Source of the DNA: Bacteroidota bacterium
GTDB taxonomy: Bacteria; Bacteroidota; Rhodothermia; Balneolales; HLUCCA01
DNA length: 64,000 nucleotides
NCBI GenBank assembly: GCA_020832235.1
Contig: JAFIEZ010000017.1
Coordinates: forward strand, 1 to 64,000
Reading direction: 5' to 3'
Shown: positions 51,370 through 61,247 of the stretch, piece after piece
How the letters are laid out: each line of letters opens with the position of its first letter
How positions within the stretch are numbered: the stretch's first letter is position 1
Notes under the pieces: generated by a model
The model's input: only the letters and a program-made list of their open reading frames with translations
Databases searched by the model: none
Told to the model about the DNA's origin: nothing
Position numbers and translations under genes: made by a program

Positions 51370-52821
51370 GGTATCAGATCGCGTCACAATAGCATGTCGA
51401 CCTCCCACCTGAAATTGAACAATCTGCGTTGCAAACACGGTGGTGTACGATGCAAGAAGTTGTAATTCCATGAATGAAGCCATCATATACGCAATCTGAT
51501 GGTCGCTTACCGCTCGTGTAAAGAAATTCTCTCTCTGTCTGATGTATTCCCCCTGTACCTTCTCTGATCCGGAAACACCCAACGTAAGGTTTAAGTCACT
51601 ATTCGTTTCAAAGATTTCTAAATCGGCATAAAAACCATACAATAGATGATGGATATCGTATGATGCGAACCCCACAATATCTTCATTTGTAATTAACCGG
51701 TGTCCTGTTGTCACCGAAAATGACCGCAAATAACGTGTTTGTTCAAATCGCCTGTGATAGGTCACAACATTATTGAGCCCCATCATATTTACGTTAACCT
51801 GCCCGAATAATGGATCCGTGCCTTCGCTGTATGCAAGCTGGCTTTGTAGATGTAACGAGCTGCTGGTACCTAATCCGATGCTACCATCAGCAGCAAGCTC
51901 AAATCGACGCAGACTACCCGCAAACACCGGACTAGCGACTCCATCCTGATTGTCCTGTTCGCTATATCTGAGTTCAACAGATGTCTGCAGGTTGTTTTTA
52001 CGAAGGAAAAAACCCGTTTCATAACGGGACTCAGACCAGTTACGTGTAGCTCTTACCACGTTGGCTACGCTTACCGTAGCCAGACCACGAATGTAGAACA
52101 CGCGAGGATTTGTTGTGGAGAACACCCCTATTTCACTCTCTTCTACCGCGTTTGAATAGCCGATGTACCATCCGATTGTACCCTGAGATTCACTGGATGT
52201 ATTCATTCCGAGACGAATCCCATAGCGGGCATGCCGATACAGGGGGCGGGGGTCTTGGCGAGTAGCGCCCTGCTCAACGAGATGATGTAGTTTCAGAGCA
52301 CCTCTCCATCCACTACTTCGGAATTGAGGAGTTAATAACGCCCCTGAGAGTTGAACACCTCGGCGGGTCCAGTCAGCTGCAGATGAGTCGGCCCATTGGT
52401 AGGGCTGATTGAGCAGCATTGAAGATTGAGCAACCCACTCAACGGCTGTGTCTTGCTGTTGATGAACAGACATCGAACCGAACAACAACCAGTCAGCACG
52501 AGGCTGCATACCCCGGGCGTGTAGCCCATATCTGACAGAGGACTCCGGCTGCTGAATGGTATAGAATCTACCCCCAACGCCATCAAATCCTACTGCTACC
52601 TGATTAGGCAAACCATCAAAACCTAGTGCCGGGAATAGAGCGCTATCGGAAAAGACGGTGTTTGCATGACGGTTATTATGTAAGGTAGCTATGAAATCCT
52701 CTGTACTCGGTTCACCAATAAGCACGTCGGATTTCGTAACATACACATCACTCGAGAATAATGTGGCAGGGAGCATCATAAGCCCCCATACCACATGTAT
52801 TATGATTGCGAAAATGCGCAT
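51316..52821 (-). CDS. Outer-membrane beta-barrel protein (DUF6850-like, tentative)
   Basis: 501 residues with a signal peptide (about 1-23) and a long run of alternating hydrophobic strands ending in phenylalanine (T-G-G-V-T-L-L-F), as outer-membrane barrels do. The position after a DUF4876 lipoprotein and a TonB receptor matches the setting of DUF6850-family barrels, but my family call is from context. The ATG overlaps the DUF4876 stop by one base (TAATG). Third gene of a minus-strand operon. Its 3' end runs 54 bp into the convergent FAD protein gene. Confidence 0.65.
   Translation of the reverse strand: MRIFAIIIHVVWGLMMLPATLFSSDVYVTKSDVLIGEPSTEDFIATLHNNRHANTVFSDSALFPALGFDGLPNQVAVGFDGVGGRFYTIQQPESSVRYGLHARGMQPRADWLLFGSMSVHQQQDTAVEWVAQSSMLLNQPYQWADSSAADWTRRGVQLSGALLTPQFRSSGWRGALKLHHLVEQGATRQDPRPLYRHARYGIRLGMNTSSESQGTIGWYIGYSNAVEESEIGVFSTTNPRVFYIRGLATVSVANVVRATRNWSESRYETGFFLRKNNLQTSVELRYSEQDNQDGVASPVFAGSLRRFELAADGSIGLGTSSSLHLQSQLAYSEGTDPLFGQVNVNMMGLNNVVTYHRRFEQTRYLRSFSVTTGHRLITNEDIVGFASYDIHHLLYGFYADLEIFETNSDLNLTLGVSGSEKVQGEYIRQRENFFTRAVSDHQIAYMMASFMELQLLASYTTVFATQIVQFQVGGRHAIVTRSDTLNSVSRTYLTGGVTLLF
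51347..51372. repeat. 26-bp direct repeat, left copy
   Basis: TACGTACGGCTTACGCTGTT followed by TAGGGT; identical at 59187-59212. This copy includes the last codons and stop (TAG 51367-51369) of the FAD protein gene and, on the other strand, codons near the end of the barrel gene. Confidence 0.9.
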
Positions 52822-54017
52822 TAATCGAAAGTTCGGGGGGTCGGCGTTGAAATAATCTCAAAGTCGTTCCCGGTGTTATTGGTGTTCCGCAGAATACGTC
52901 GACCATCAATAAACCGTTCGGTAACCCGACGGGCACTTTCAGCTGTGTATGTACCGGAGGCATGGATAAAACCGGCATCCAACGAAGCAGGTATCCGTTT
53001 AAAGTTGCCATCCGCATCGCTGCGTAGTGCTTCAAATGCATCAATTACCAAATCAATTGGCAGCTTCACTCTTGGCGGGAAAGTTGGAGAAGCATCTGGT
53101 ACAGCTACTTTTTCGAGGGCATCAAAATCGTCGGTTCGGAAGATAACTAGTGCCGGACCAAAAACCGGAACCAACCAGGTAAATCCACCCGTAAAATATA
53201 CCCGCTCCATATTGGTCACATTTGGATTATCAATATCGCGGTCGTCATCACGCTGATTATAGGTTTCGAAATCTGCATTACCGAGGTTAACCGGGCTACC
53301 CGGATTACCATTGGGATCGGACTGGTGATTGAGGGCTGTCTGGGCAATCAGAATACTTCCTCCCGGTGCTATCGGATAATCGGTGCCGCTGCCAGGAACG
53401 CGCCAGACACTATTCAGATACACATGTTGTTGGTCGTCCTGAAATGGTGTAGGTGTAGTATTTGGATTGATTTGACCGGAGGCCCCGAAAATGTCTGCTA
53501 TGTATAAACCATCGGCATAAAGTGTATCGGTAGAATTGTTGTAAATCTCATGGAATTGATCCCAGAAATAATTCCCCCCAGCCGGAGTTCGAGAGCCGGT
53601 GTAATACACTTCCTTAAATACAAAGTTACCTACAACCGGACCGCGTAAACGAATGGGTATGGCCGCATCAGACTCACTTAACAGGTTCTGATTCAATAGT
53701 TGAGCCGAAAGGGTAACTTCTTCGGAAGTGCCGGTAAGCTCAAACGCCTGACCTGGCGTCAGGGTTAAAGTTGCAGCTATCGTGTAGGTTCCGGGTACGA
53801 TATCTTTAAATTGAATCAACCCGTTTTCGTCGGAGGTAGCCTGTTGTGTGAACTGGTCGGTTGTACTGGTTAAGGTAACCTCAACCCCGGGAGCAAACGA
53901 CTCGGCATAGGTTTCAGGAAATAACGTCTGGAAAGTGAGATCTAATCGGGTTGCTTTGTCACTGCTGCAGCTCCATAGCAACATTAAAGTGACACTAAGT
54001 AAGAGAATTCTTTTCAT
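52821..54017 (-). CDS. DUF4876 family lipoprotein
   Basis: 398 residues. Lipoprotein signal L-M-L-L-W-S-C (C17). An N-terminal carboxypeptidase-like beta domain (A-P-G-V-E-V-T-L-T, D-I-V-P-G-T-Y-T) is followed by the DUF4876 core: N-F-V-F-K-E-V-Y-Y-T-G-S (about 134-145), Y-F-W-D-Q-F-H-E-I-Y-N-N-S, P-I-A-P-G-G-S-I-L-I-A-Q. DUF4876 proteins are typically encoded beside a TonB receptor and are thought to be its surface lipoprotein partner. Here the receptor gene is 39 bp upstream in the same operon. Confidence 0.85.
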   Translation of the reverse strand: MKRILLLSVTLMLLWSCSSDKATRLDLTFQTLFPETYAESFAPGVEVTLTSTTDQFTQQATSDENGLIQFKDIVPGTYTIAATLTLTPGQAFELTGTSEEVTLSAQLLNQNLLSESDAAIPIRLRGPVVGNFVFKEVYYTGSRTPAGGNYFWDQFHEIYNNSTDTLYADGLYIADIFGASGQINPNTTPTPFQDDQQHVYLNSVWRVPGSGTDYPIAPGGSILIAQTALNHQSDPNGNPGSPVNLGNADFETYNQRDDDRDIDNPNVTNMERVYFTGGFTWLVPVFGPALVIFRTDDFDALEKVAVPDASPTFPPRVKLPIDLVIDAFEALRSDADGNFKRIPASLDAGFIHASGTYTAESARRVTERFIDGRRILRNTNNTGNDFEIISTPTPRTFD

Positions 54018-54056
54018 GGATGTGTTCTATTTATGGTTTTTGAACGGTAGGTGTGT

Positions 54057-56834
54057 TCAGTTGAATCGCCTGAGTTGAGCGGAAAAATCGAACCCGAAAA
54101 AGATGGGTTGATTACGCTGGATCAGAGTCTGGCTGCGAACCGACCGATAAGCTGGTCGACTGGCAAAAATATTATTGATGTAAACGGAGGTCTGCATGCC
54201 ACGCCCTAGTGACTTGCTCACTCGCAAATTGAAAAGCCATAAGGGTGGAGGAGATTCCTGTAAATCGAATCGTTCACCAAATTGGAGCTGAAGATCCGGT
54301 ATCCCATCCGGAGGAGTTTGCTGATCTCCCCAAAGCAACGTGTTACCGGCTCTGTCTACCACTCCTATAGGCTGTGTTTGAATCCGGGTTGGTTGGTTAC
54401 GATCCAGCCAAATAGTCTGTGCCAGAACAGTGAGAACCAATCCGGCATCGGGTAACTGACCAATCAACCGAACACTCGTAGTGAGTCGGTCGCGTTCGGT
54501 ATCGTAGTTACGGTATATGCCCAAAAATTCCGGAACAGTGGCTCCAAATAGCGGTGAGGTATTCACAAAGGTTCCGGTATCCCCTGCCCGGGAGTGAATC
54601 CATGCCGCTGATAGTTGTACTGAAATCGGTGACTGAAACATTCGGTCTGCCTCCGTTACCAATTCAACCCCGCGATTCGTAACAAAGCGTGTGTTGGCAG
54701 GCTGATCAACCATCCCTAAAAAAATTCGGGATTCAGGATTGTCGAAATCCACTTCAGGTGGACTTCCTGCCGGAAAAGCAACGGCGTGGTATCGGTCAAA
54801 CTGTAGTGGAACGACTATGCGGTCGGTACCATAGGCCCCATCAATCTCCTCAAAAAATACACTCATAAAGATATCGGCATTGCGCAACTGCCACTGCAGA
54901 CCTGTTTCATATTTGGTTGTGGTATACGCCGGCAAATTGGGCTGATTGGTATCTACCAGTCGGGTAGACAGTAGAACAAGGCGTTCATCGGGGTTTTCAG
55001 CATAGTAACTAAAACTAACGAGGTCAAAGTAACGCGTTCCGGGGAACAGATAGGATAAGGTGGGTGCTTTCGTCATTTTCCCATACCCACCGTGCAGATG
55101 GAGGTCGGGCAGGATCTCAATGGAGGCATTCACACGTGGTTGGAGGTACAGATCGTCGCGGGTTCGTTTTCTGCCGGATGTCTGAATAATATCGGCCCGA
55201 AGACCTACCTGCAGCATGGCAACCCTCCATCCTGCTTTCCCGGCAAGGCGATGATCGGCATACAGACCGACTTGAATGAGGGCCGGAATTTCGCTGAAGC
55301 TGCGCGGCCTGTCGCCTACATTATAATTTTGACGAGGCGGACGGAGTAAATCAAACTGACGACCAGTACCGGAGTTCGATTCATGCCGAATTTCACTACC
55401 CGCTACGGCCAGACCCTGCAAGCCAGTGGTGGCCCATCGACCCGAAATCTCAGCCCTTGCATAATGGCTTACGGGTCTGCCCTGAACGTTGGTTTGATTC
55501 AAATACTCTACAGGACCAAAATCTCCGGGTGCCAATGTATCCCTGATGGATGTTGAGAGGGGGAAAAGTCCACCCCGCGTGACTATCTCCTGAAAATAGC
55601 TGTCTTGCCAGTCCTGCTGCAGGCGGTACACGAGGCGTAGACGCAGGTCGTTTTCTTCTTTGAATGTGTGTTGATGCTGGACATTGAGACGTAACTGACG
55701 GTCACGCGAATAGCGCTCTCGCTGATAGCGAATATCGTCCGGATCTTTGCGGCGTTCATCCAATGTTCCCAGAAACGAAGCCGTAATGGTAGTAAACGTT
55801 GAAGGAGAGCTAAACCAGGGTTGTGTGTACGTAATTTGCTGATTCAGACGATAGTAATTCTGTAGCTCTTCGCGAGGATCCTGTTGCGCAGCGCTCAGGT
55901 TCGATGCAATGGATATCCCCCTGCGGCGAACACCATCTCCAAATCCGGTTCGAAACGAAGCTTCGGTCAGTGTAGGGGAGAAACGCACTTGTAACGCGGG
56001 ACGCATAGCGCCACCTCGTGTCTGTACCAGAATGGTTCCTGCGGCCACATCACCGTGTCGTGCTGAGGGAATACCACGAATGACCTCCACACGCTCGATG
56101 AGATCAGCCGGGATATCGCGGAGGTCTGTGCCACGCCCTGCCACGGAGCTGAATGGTGGAAGAGAACCGGGGGAGGCATTCAAGATGGTAACATCTTGCT
56201 GCAAATTGGCATTGTTGCTGACGGGAGCTCCGTCAAGTATGATACTGGTTCCCAAGGCATTATTTCGGGCCGCCTCAGCTGTAGTGGGGACTTGACGAAT
56301 GAGGGCTTGCTGTGCACCCGAAAGCCCGGGATTAACGGCCAACTGACCGGGAATTAACTGCAGGATATCAGCCAGACTGCTGGCTTGCAGGTGATCTATA
56401 GCGGCCCGTTCTACCACACTAACAGAGCCTGCCTCAGACGTGTTTCTTGACGAACGGGCCGTTACTCTAATTTCACCGAGTTCCAGCTCTTGCCACGCCA
56501 GGCGTATGTGAACGTGTGTCGTATCTCCCTGAACAACAATCACGGCCTGCGTGCTCCCATGATAGGCCAGATGCCGCACCGACATGGCAGATTGTCCTGC
56601 GGGTAGTGCTCTGCAAAAAAATCCGTCAGCATCTGTAACTGCTGCTCGTTCTGCAGGCTCAAACCATACCACAACTCCGGCAACCGGATCATTATTCTCT
56701 GCCAGAACAGCTTTGCCACAAACAACTCCCTGTTGCGTCTGTGCCACAAGAACCGGAACACGAATCAACACAATCAAGAGAAGAAGAAAAACAGACTTAT
56801 AAGAGAGTACAGTATATAAAATGTCGCGATACAT
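54057..56834 (-). CDS. TonB-dependent outer-membrane receptor
   Basis: 925 residues. Signal peptide (about 1-31, ending V-L-V-A), carboxypeptidase-like domain (about 35-115, with V-A-G-V-V-V-W-F and R-A-L-P-A-G), TonB plug (about 120-270: E-I-R-V-T-A-R-S, I-I-L-D-G-A-P-V, V-E-V-I-R-G-I-P-S-A-R-H-G-D-V-A-A-G) and a 22-strand barrel ending F-D-F-S-A-Q-L-R-R-F-N. First gene of the operon with DUF4876 and the barrel protein. Two operator palindromes lie 51-82 bp upstream of its ATG. With the COG0523 gene under the same operator, uptake of zinc or a zinc chelate is the best guess; the substrate is not shown by sequence. Confidence 0.9.
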   Translation of the reverse strand: MYRDILYTVLSYKSVFLLLLIVLIRVPVLVAQTQQGVVCGKAVLAENNDPVAGVVVWFEPAERAAVTDADGFFCRALPAGQSAMSVRHLAYHGSTQAVIVVQGDTTHVHIRLAWQELELGEIRVTARSSRNTSEAGSVSVVERAAIDHLQASSLADILQLIPGQLAVNPGLSGAQQALIRQVPTTAEAARNNALGTSIILDGAPVSNNANLQQDVTILNASPGSLPPFSSVAGRGTDLRDIPADLIERVEVIRGIPSARHGDVAAGTILVQTRGGAMRPALQVRFSPTLTEASFRTGFGDGVRRRGISIASNLSAAQQDPREELQNYYRLNQQITYTQPWFSSPSTFTTITASFLGTLDERRKDPDDIRYQRERYSRDRQLRLNVQHQHTFKEENDLRLRLVYRLQQDWQDSYFQEIVTRGGLFPLSTSIRDTLAPGDFGPVEYLNQTNVQGRPVSHYARAEISGRWATTGLQGLAVAGSEIRHESNSGTGRQFDLLRPPRQNYNVGDRPRSFSEIPALIQVGLYADHRLAGKAGWRVAMLQVGLRADIIQTSGRKRTRDDLYLQPRVNASIEILPDLHLHGGYGKMTKAPTLSYLFPGTRYFDLVSFSYYAENPDERLVLLSTRLVDTNQPNLPAYTTTKYETGLQWQLRNADIFMSVFFEEIDGAYGTDRIVVPLQFDRYHAVAFPAGSPPEVDFDNPESRIFLGMVDQPANTRFVTNRGVELVTEADRMFQSPISVQLSAAWIHSRAGDTGTFVNTSPLFGATVPEFLGIYRNYDTERDRLTTSVRLIGQLPDAGLVLTVLAQTIWLDRNQPTRIQTQPIGVVDRAGNTLLWGDQQTPPDGIPDLQLQFGERFDLQESPPPLWLFNLRVSKSLGRGMQTSVYINNIFASRPAYRSVRSQTLIQRNQPIFFGFDFSAQLRRFN

Positions 56835-56884
56835 AAATATGGGTTGCTTTAGGAAAACAAACTTACGTAAGTTACCGCATTAAT

Positions 56885-56899
56885 TGCAACAAAGTTGCA
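56885..56899. promoter_or_regulatory. TGCAAC-N3-GTTGCA operator 3
   Basis: Perfect palindrome TGCAAC-AAA-GTTGCA in the 100-bp divergent region between the TonB receptor (start 56834) and lipoprotein (start 56935) genes. Lies two bases before operator 4. Confidence 0.75.
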
Positions 56900-56901
56900 T
56901 A

Positions 56902-56916
56902 TGCAATTTTGTTGCA
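56902..56916. promoter_or_regulatory. TGCAAT-N3-GTTGCA operator 4
   Basis: Same palindrome with one changed base in the left arm (TGCAAT-TTT-GTTGCA). The centre-to-centre distance to operator 3 is 17 bp, so two dimers could bind nearly the same face of the DNA. Confidence 0.7.
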
Positions 56917-56934
56917 TCAACTAATCTACAAGTC

Positions 56935-57792
56935 ATGCAAAAACTATACGTTATAGGTTTATTGGTTCTTTTTGTGAGCGGATGCTCTTCAACTAAAAGC
57001 GTTCAGACGGAGGTACAGCACGCTGCTTCGGTCGGTGAAATCCGTTGTTTCAACCTGCTGCAGCTATCCGATCAGGATCAGATTCTAGCCCGTGAATTAC
57101 TTTGGGAAGCGCTGGATGAAGTTGGACTATACACTATTTTAGACACTTTGAAGGCAGTGAGTGATGTTCGCTCGTTTCGCGTTTCTGCTGTGGATGATTT
57201 TATACATGCTGATTCTTTGAGTAAGGTCAATGAGCGATTCGATTTTGACCAGATGCAACGCGTTGTGAACGCTTTGCAATGCGGAAACACAAGGTTCATC
57301 ATAACACCCTTTGCCGCAATACATGAAGAGCAGCGCTATTTTCAAATCCGAGTTGTCAACACATCTGTTCTCGATGAAGTGCTGCAAACCTACGCTGCAT
57401 TCTGGCAAAACTGGGGTTTTGTACCCGGCAGCGATGCAGAAACTATCGTGACCGTTATTGAGTACGAATCGAGATTCAACCGGTTCAGAGGATACGGTTA
57501 TCTGTATGGTTATCCGGCGCATGCTGTCGATTTTTTCGTAGAGGCTGCCAGAGTACAACAAGATACCGGCGATTTTGTAACCCGAGACTTTGTACAAATA
57601 CCGGCCTTTGTACGCGAAACAGGTATGTTCGTTTACGCGGTACCTAAGGGTCACGAATTAAATGCCATTGACCTCCAGCTGCGCGAGGCCGCCGTGCAAA
57701 CACTCGAGCGCTACAAGGTTTATCGAACTTCAAACACATTTACACACCCGGAGGAATTGATACGATACTGGCTTTCTGAGGATGGTAATTAG
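56935..57792 (+). CDS. Lipoprotein of unknown function in the operator-linked group
   Basis: 285 residues from the ATG at 56935, chosen since it opens a lipoprotein signal (L-L-V-L-F-V-S-G-C, C17). The mature part is mixed alpha/beta with no family I recognise. It has a region with alternating aromatic residues (F-R-G-Y-G-Y-L-Y-G-Y-P) around residue 190. Divergent from the TonB receptor and sharing its two operators, so it is probably expressed under the same condition. Its stop lies inside a hairpin shared with the convergent permease gene. Confidence 0.75.
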   Translation: MQKLYVIGLLVLFVSGCSSTKSVQTEVQHAASVGEIRCFNLLQLSDQDQILARELLWEALDEVGLYTILDTLKAVSDVRSFRVSAVDDFIHADSLSKVNERFDFDQMQRVVNALQCGNTRFIITPFAAIHEEQRYFQIRVVNTSVLDEVLQTYAAFWQNWGFVPGSDAETIVTVIEYESRFNRFRGYGYLYGYPAHAVDFFVEAARVQQDTGDFVTRDFVQIPAFVRETGMFVYAVPKGHELNAIDLQLREAAVQTLERYKVYRTSNTFTHPEELIRYWLSEDGN

Positions 57793-57817
57793 CAAGGTTA
57801 CATCAACTTACCTTGCT
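57791..57817. terminator. Hairpin between convergent genes
   Basis: AGCAAGGT (57791-57798) pairs perfectly with ACCTTGCT (57810-57817) around an 11-base loop. It covers the stop codons of both convergent genes. No clear T-run on either strand. Confidence 0.5.
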
Positions 57818-59109
57818 CGTTGTGTGAACCACCAAAAAGCAGTACCTACTGCGAGTACTATCAGACCGGCAATCACTTCAGCCGGTCTGATAAATACCAA
57901 AAATCCCATGAACCATACACTGACAAAAAGAAAAACAAGCTGCGGAATTGGATATAGCGGCGATTTAAATACATCTGACTGGTCAATGTTATCAATCGAA
58001 GCTGATGCACGTACCCGAATAACCACAACAGCAAAAACGGCCAGGGAGGCGAAGAACTGAAGTATAAGCCCGCTGTAGATCAATACCTGCTCAAACGTTC
58101 CAGTCAGTACATACAAACAAGCTATTGCTGCCTGAAACCATATTGCCCGTACCGGAACCTCACTACCGGGCGTGGTTCGTAGCCAGTTGAGGGCTTTATA
58201 ATCGCGTGCCATGACCTGAACCACACGCGGTCCGGCCCAGGTCATGGCACTGATGCTTGAAATTAGCATTACACCAATGGCAACACTCATCCACCGGCCA
58301 CCTGCTTGTCCAAACAGGGCCGTTCCGGTAAGCTGACCAATCTCCAAATTGCCTTGAAGCGCCTCAAGTGGATTATGACGTAAAAAAACAAGATTCAAAG
58401 CAATGTAGATAAGGCCAACAAACAGCGTGCCTCCCAAAATAGCTATCGGGATATTTCTACCCGGATTCTCAATCTCTTCGGTAATGTACGTGGCAGCATT
58501 CCAACCCGAGTACGAATAGGTTACATAGAGCAACGAAACGGCAAACGCTGAGGTAAACAACTCAGGCTTCCAGGTATCATCCCACAAAAGGGCAGATTCA
58601 GATGGTGAAATATAAAATCCGGCGGCGATTAGCAGCAGAATCAATATCACTTTGAGAACAGTAGTACCATTTTGCAACAAGCTGCTCTGTCGAATGGAAA
58701 CCGAATGTATCAGCGCGATAATCAGGATTACAGCTACTGCAACTACAGTACCGTTCATTCCGGTATACATGTGCGTGTACCCATGAAATGCCATAGCTGC
58801 AAGGGCGACCGGTGCGGCAAAACCAACGAACAGCGAAACCCAGCCCGACAGAAATCCCGGTAAGGGGTGATAAACATGGGTTAAAAACGCATACTCTCCT
58901 CCCGACCGCTTAACATGAGTTGCCAGTTCCGCATAGCTAACGGCTCCACACAATGCCAGAATCATCCCTAACACCCAGATCCATATAATGGACCATGTAT
59001 TGTGTATATCTACTACCTGATAACCCAGACTGGTAAATACACCGGTTCCTACCATGTTGGCAACCACAAGGCTGCCAGCTGTTACCCATCCAATTTTACT
59101 GCTCTTCAT
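57808..59109 (-). CDS. APC superfamily amino acid permease in the operator-linked group
   Basis: 433 residues, about twelve transmembrane helices. Helix 1 has V-A-N-M-V-G-T-G-V-F, the cytosolic loop after helix 6 has E-E-I-E-N-P-G-R-N-I-P, and helix 6 reads Y-S-Y-S-G-W-N-A-A. This is the LAT/YhdG-like branch. A perfect TGCAAC-N3-GTTGCA operator lies 36 bp upstream of the ATG. In Acinetobacter a zinc-starvation-induced transporter moves histidine with bound zinc; by analogy this permease may import an amino acid useful for metal uptake. That is inference. Confidence 0.85.
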   Translation of the reverse strand: MKSSKIGWVTAGSLVVANMVGTGVFTSLGYQVVDIHNTWSIIWIWVLGMILALCGAVSYAELATHVKRSGGEYAFLTHVYHPLPGFLSGWVSLFVGFAAPVALAAMAFHGYTHMYTGMNGTVVAVAVILIIALIHSVSIRQSSLLQNGTTVLKVILILLLIAAGFYISPSESALLWDDTWKPELFTSAFAVSLLYVTYSYSGWNAATYITEEIENPGRNIPIAILGGTLFVGLIYIALNLVFLRHNPLEALQGNLEIGQLTGTALFGQAGGRWMSVAIGVMLISSISAMTWAGPRVVQVMARDYKALNWLRTTPGSEVPVRAIWFQAAIACLYVLTGTFEQVLIYSGLILQFFASLAVFAVVVIRVRASASIDNIDQSDVFKSPLYPIPQLVFLFVSVWFMGFLVFIRPAEVIAGLIVLAVGTAFWWFTQRAR

Positions 59110-59144
59110 ATCGTATCATTAAAAATACGACAAGGTACAGCTAA

Positions 59145-59159
59145 TGCAACATAGTTGCA
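59145..59159. promoter_or_regulatory. TGCAAC-N3-GTTGCA operator 5
   Basis: Perfect palindrome TGCAAC-ATA-GTTGCA, 36 bp upstream of the permease ATG on the minus strand, where a repressor would overlap the promoter. Confidence 0.75.
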
Positions 59160-59186
59160 CTTATTTCTAAACCCACATCGCTGAGC

Positions 59187-59212
59187 TACGTACGGCTTAC
59201 GCTGTTTAGGGT
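59187..59212. repeat. 26-bp direct repeat, right copy
   Basis: Identical over 26 bp to 51347-51372. It lies in non-coding DNA, eight bases before the end of the chemoreceptor gene (stop at 59220-59222), and marks the right edge of the operator-linked block. Confidence 0.9.
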
Positions 59213-59219
59213 TTGGCTT

Positions 59220-61247
59220 TTAATTATGGTGAACATTTAAATCAACAGTGACCCGTTGATTTGGATTTTTATCCCCATCCATCTGATGATCATCTTCTTG
59301 TTTATTCTTCGCAGTTGAGGTGCTATGGCCGTTTGTCTCATACGAACGATGTGTATGGCCTCGGGTGTCGTTCACATCGTTATCATCACCATTAGAACCA
59401 CCATCAGCATACCGGTTACCAGCGGTATGCCGCCCATTTACAAGTTCATCCAGATGACTGGCTAAACGGGTAAGACGCTGTGCCTGTCCACGGACCTCAA
59501 CCGAAGAACTGGCCGTTTCTTCTGCGCTGGCCGCATTGGTTTGCGTTACGGTATCAATTTCGTCCATGGCTGTGGTTATGGCCTTGATATTTTCGTTCTG
59601 TTGATTAACACCCTGAACGGTTTCATCCAGAACGGTTTCAAGCCGTGAGGCCGTCTGTTGAATCTGAGCTAAAGCAGCGGCCACATCCGCACTTATAAGA
59701 ACACCCTCTTTTGATCGATTAACCCCATTTTTTATCTTGGATGCCGACTCACTGGCGGCCTGCTGGGTACGCTGTGCAAGTCTGCGAACCTCTTCGGCCA
59801 CAACGGAAAAACCTGCTCCTGCCTCTCCGGCCCGGGCAGCCTCTACCGCCGCATTCAAGGCCAGAATATTCGTCTGAAACGATATTTCATCAATAACGCG
59901 CATGATTTCGGCTATCTCAGCACTCGACTTCTCAATGGCTGTCATGGCTTCTGCCATGCGTTCAATTTGCTCGCCGCTCTTGCTTGCTGCAGTGCGTGTT
60001 TCTGCAGATAAACTGCGTGCCTGTTGAATATGACGCAGATTGGTAGCGCTGATGTCGGCTGTCATCTGCAAGGATGCGTTGGTTTCTTCCAGAGAAGCAG
60101 CCTGTTCGGTTGTAGCCCCCGCAAGCGCATCAGAGGCGTTCGCCAGCTGATGGGTAGACTCAATAATAATTCCGGCGCTATCGTCAAGATCGGTAGAAAC
60201 ATCACTAATCGACTTCACCGTGCGGGAAAGCATCCATACGATACCTGCCACAATAAACTGAGCCCCGATAAATATGCCAAATAGGAGCCAAAGCAGTCTG
60301 CTTTGCAGCGCAACCAGTTGATCGGCTGAGGAAGTAAGCGCAAGTACACCTACCGTTTTCCCAGAGAAATCCCGAATGGGAGTCATAGCCAGAAACTCAG
60401 AACCTACTCGCATAAAGGCATCATCTTCCAGGGCCATAGCCAGCACTTGCTCGTTCACTACCCGATTAAATAATGCAGGTTCGGATTCAATAACGGTAAT
60501 AAAGATATTGCCTACAGGTCGATTAACCGACTGATTTTGTAATTCACGGGCAAATTGAAGGTTTTCGGTAAGCATGTATACGGCGGCTTCATTGCCTTCT
60601 GTGGCCAGCAATCCGTTGAATACCGTACCAAACTCACCCAGAAACTCTGCGCTGCCCAGATGCTGACCTTCAGGACTGGAAACAGGAACAATTCCACGTA
60701 TGGCAAAGCCACCCACCCCAACTTCAATACCCCGTACCCCCTGAAACGGAGGTTGGTTCACCTGCACAACAGAGGCCCGAAATGCCCGCAAATCATCGGA
60801 ACGGGTTTGATTCGGATTCCACATCCGGGACAGACTACGCGCATCGGGCAGGTGAAAATGCACCGCAAACCGTTCACCGGTAACCTCGGTAAATCCACCC
60901 TCTGTAGAACTCAATTCCGAACGGAGGTACTGACGAGCTTCTTCATAATTGGGGTTATCTTCGCGGGAGTCTGCAAACCCTTCGGCTGCGATGAGGTAGG
61001 ACTCAATGACCCGCGAATCTCGGCTGACCATGGCCACCATACGGTAGGCCTGATTGGCCGTTTCGTCAATCTGAGTGTGAAAACGTTGTACATCGCTGAG
61101 AAGTTGCTGGCGGGCCTGCTGCTCGTAACTTCCGCTGATATTGGTGTAAACCACAAAAGCTATAATGCCAATAACAAACCAGAATCCGGCTACCGTTAAG
61201 ATGAGTGTTTTTCTGGTAAGAGAAAGGGACTTGAAATAAGAATTCAT
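59220..61247 (-). CDS. Methyl-accepting chemotaxis protein with double Cache sensor
   Basis: 675 residues from the ATG at 61247 ([13 protein letters not shown]). Membrane helix at about 14-36, periplasmic dCache_3-like sensor (about 40-305), second membrane helix ([17 protein letters not shown]), a short linker without a clear HAMP domain, and the signalling domain with the conserved tip [20 protein letters not shown]. The C-terminal 65 residues are hydrophilic, rich in H, N and D, and end V-D-L-N-V-H-H-N. It should signal to CheA/CheW; ligand unknown and no other chemotaxis gene is nearby. Confidence 0.92.
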   Translation of the reverse strand: MNSYFKSLSLTRKTLILTVAGFWFVIGIIAFVVYTNISGSYEQQARQQLLSDVQRFHTQIDETANQAYRMVAMVSRDSRVIESYLIAAEGFADSREDNPNYEEARQYLRSELSSTEGGFTEVTGERFAVHFHLPDARSLSRMWNPNQTRSDDLRAFRASVVQVNQPPFQGVRGIEVGVGGFAIRGIVPVSSPEGQHLGSAEFLGEFGTVFNGLLATEGNEAAVYMLTENLQFARELQNQSVNRPVGNIFITVIESEPALFNRVVNEQVLAMALEDDAFMRVGSEFLAMTPIRDFSGKTVGVLALTSSADQLVALQSRLLWLLFGIFIGAQFIVAGIVWMLSRTVKSISDVSTDLDDSAGIIIESTHQLANASDALAGATTEQAASLEETNASLQMTADISATNLRHIQQARSLSAETRTAASKSGEQIERMAEAMTAIEKSSAEIAEIMRVIDEISFQTNILALNAAVEAARAGEAGAGFSVVAEEVRRLAQRTQQAASESASKIKNGVNRSKEGVLISADVAAALAQIQQTASRLETVLDETVQGVNQQNENIKAITTAMDEIDTVTQTNAASAEETASSSVEVRGQAQRLTRLASHLDELVNGRHTAGNRYADGGSNGDDNDVNDTRGHTHRSYETNGHSTSTAKNKQEDDHQMDGDKNPNQRVTVDLNVHHN

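Noticed and set aside
59169-59185. Similarity of 'aaacccacatcgct' to 61587-61600.
   Set aside because: A 14-base match is expected several times by chance in 64 kb.
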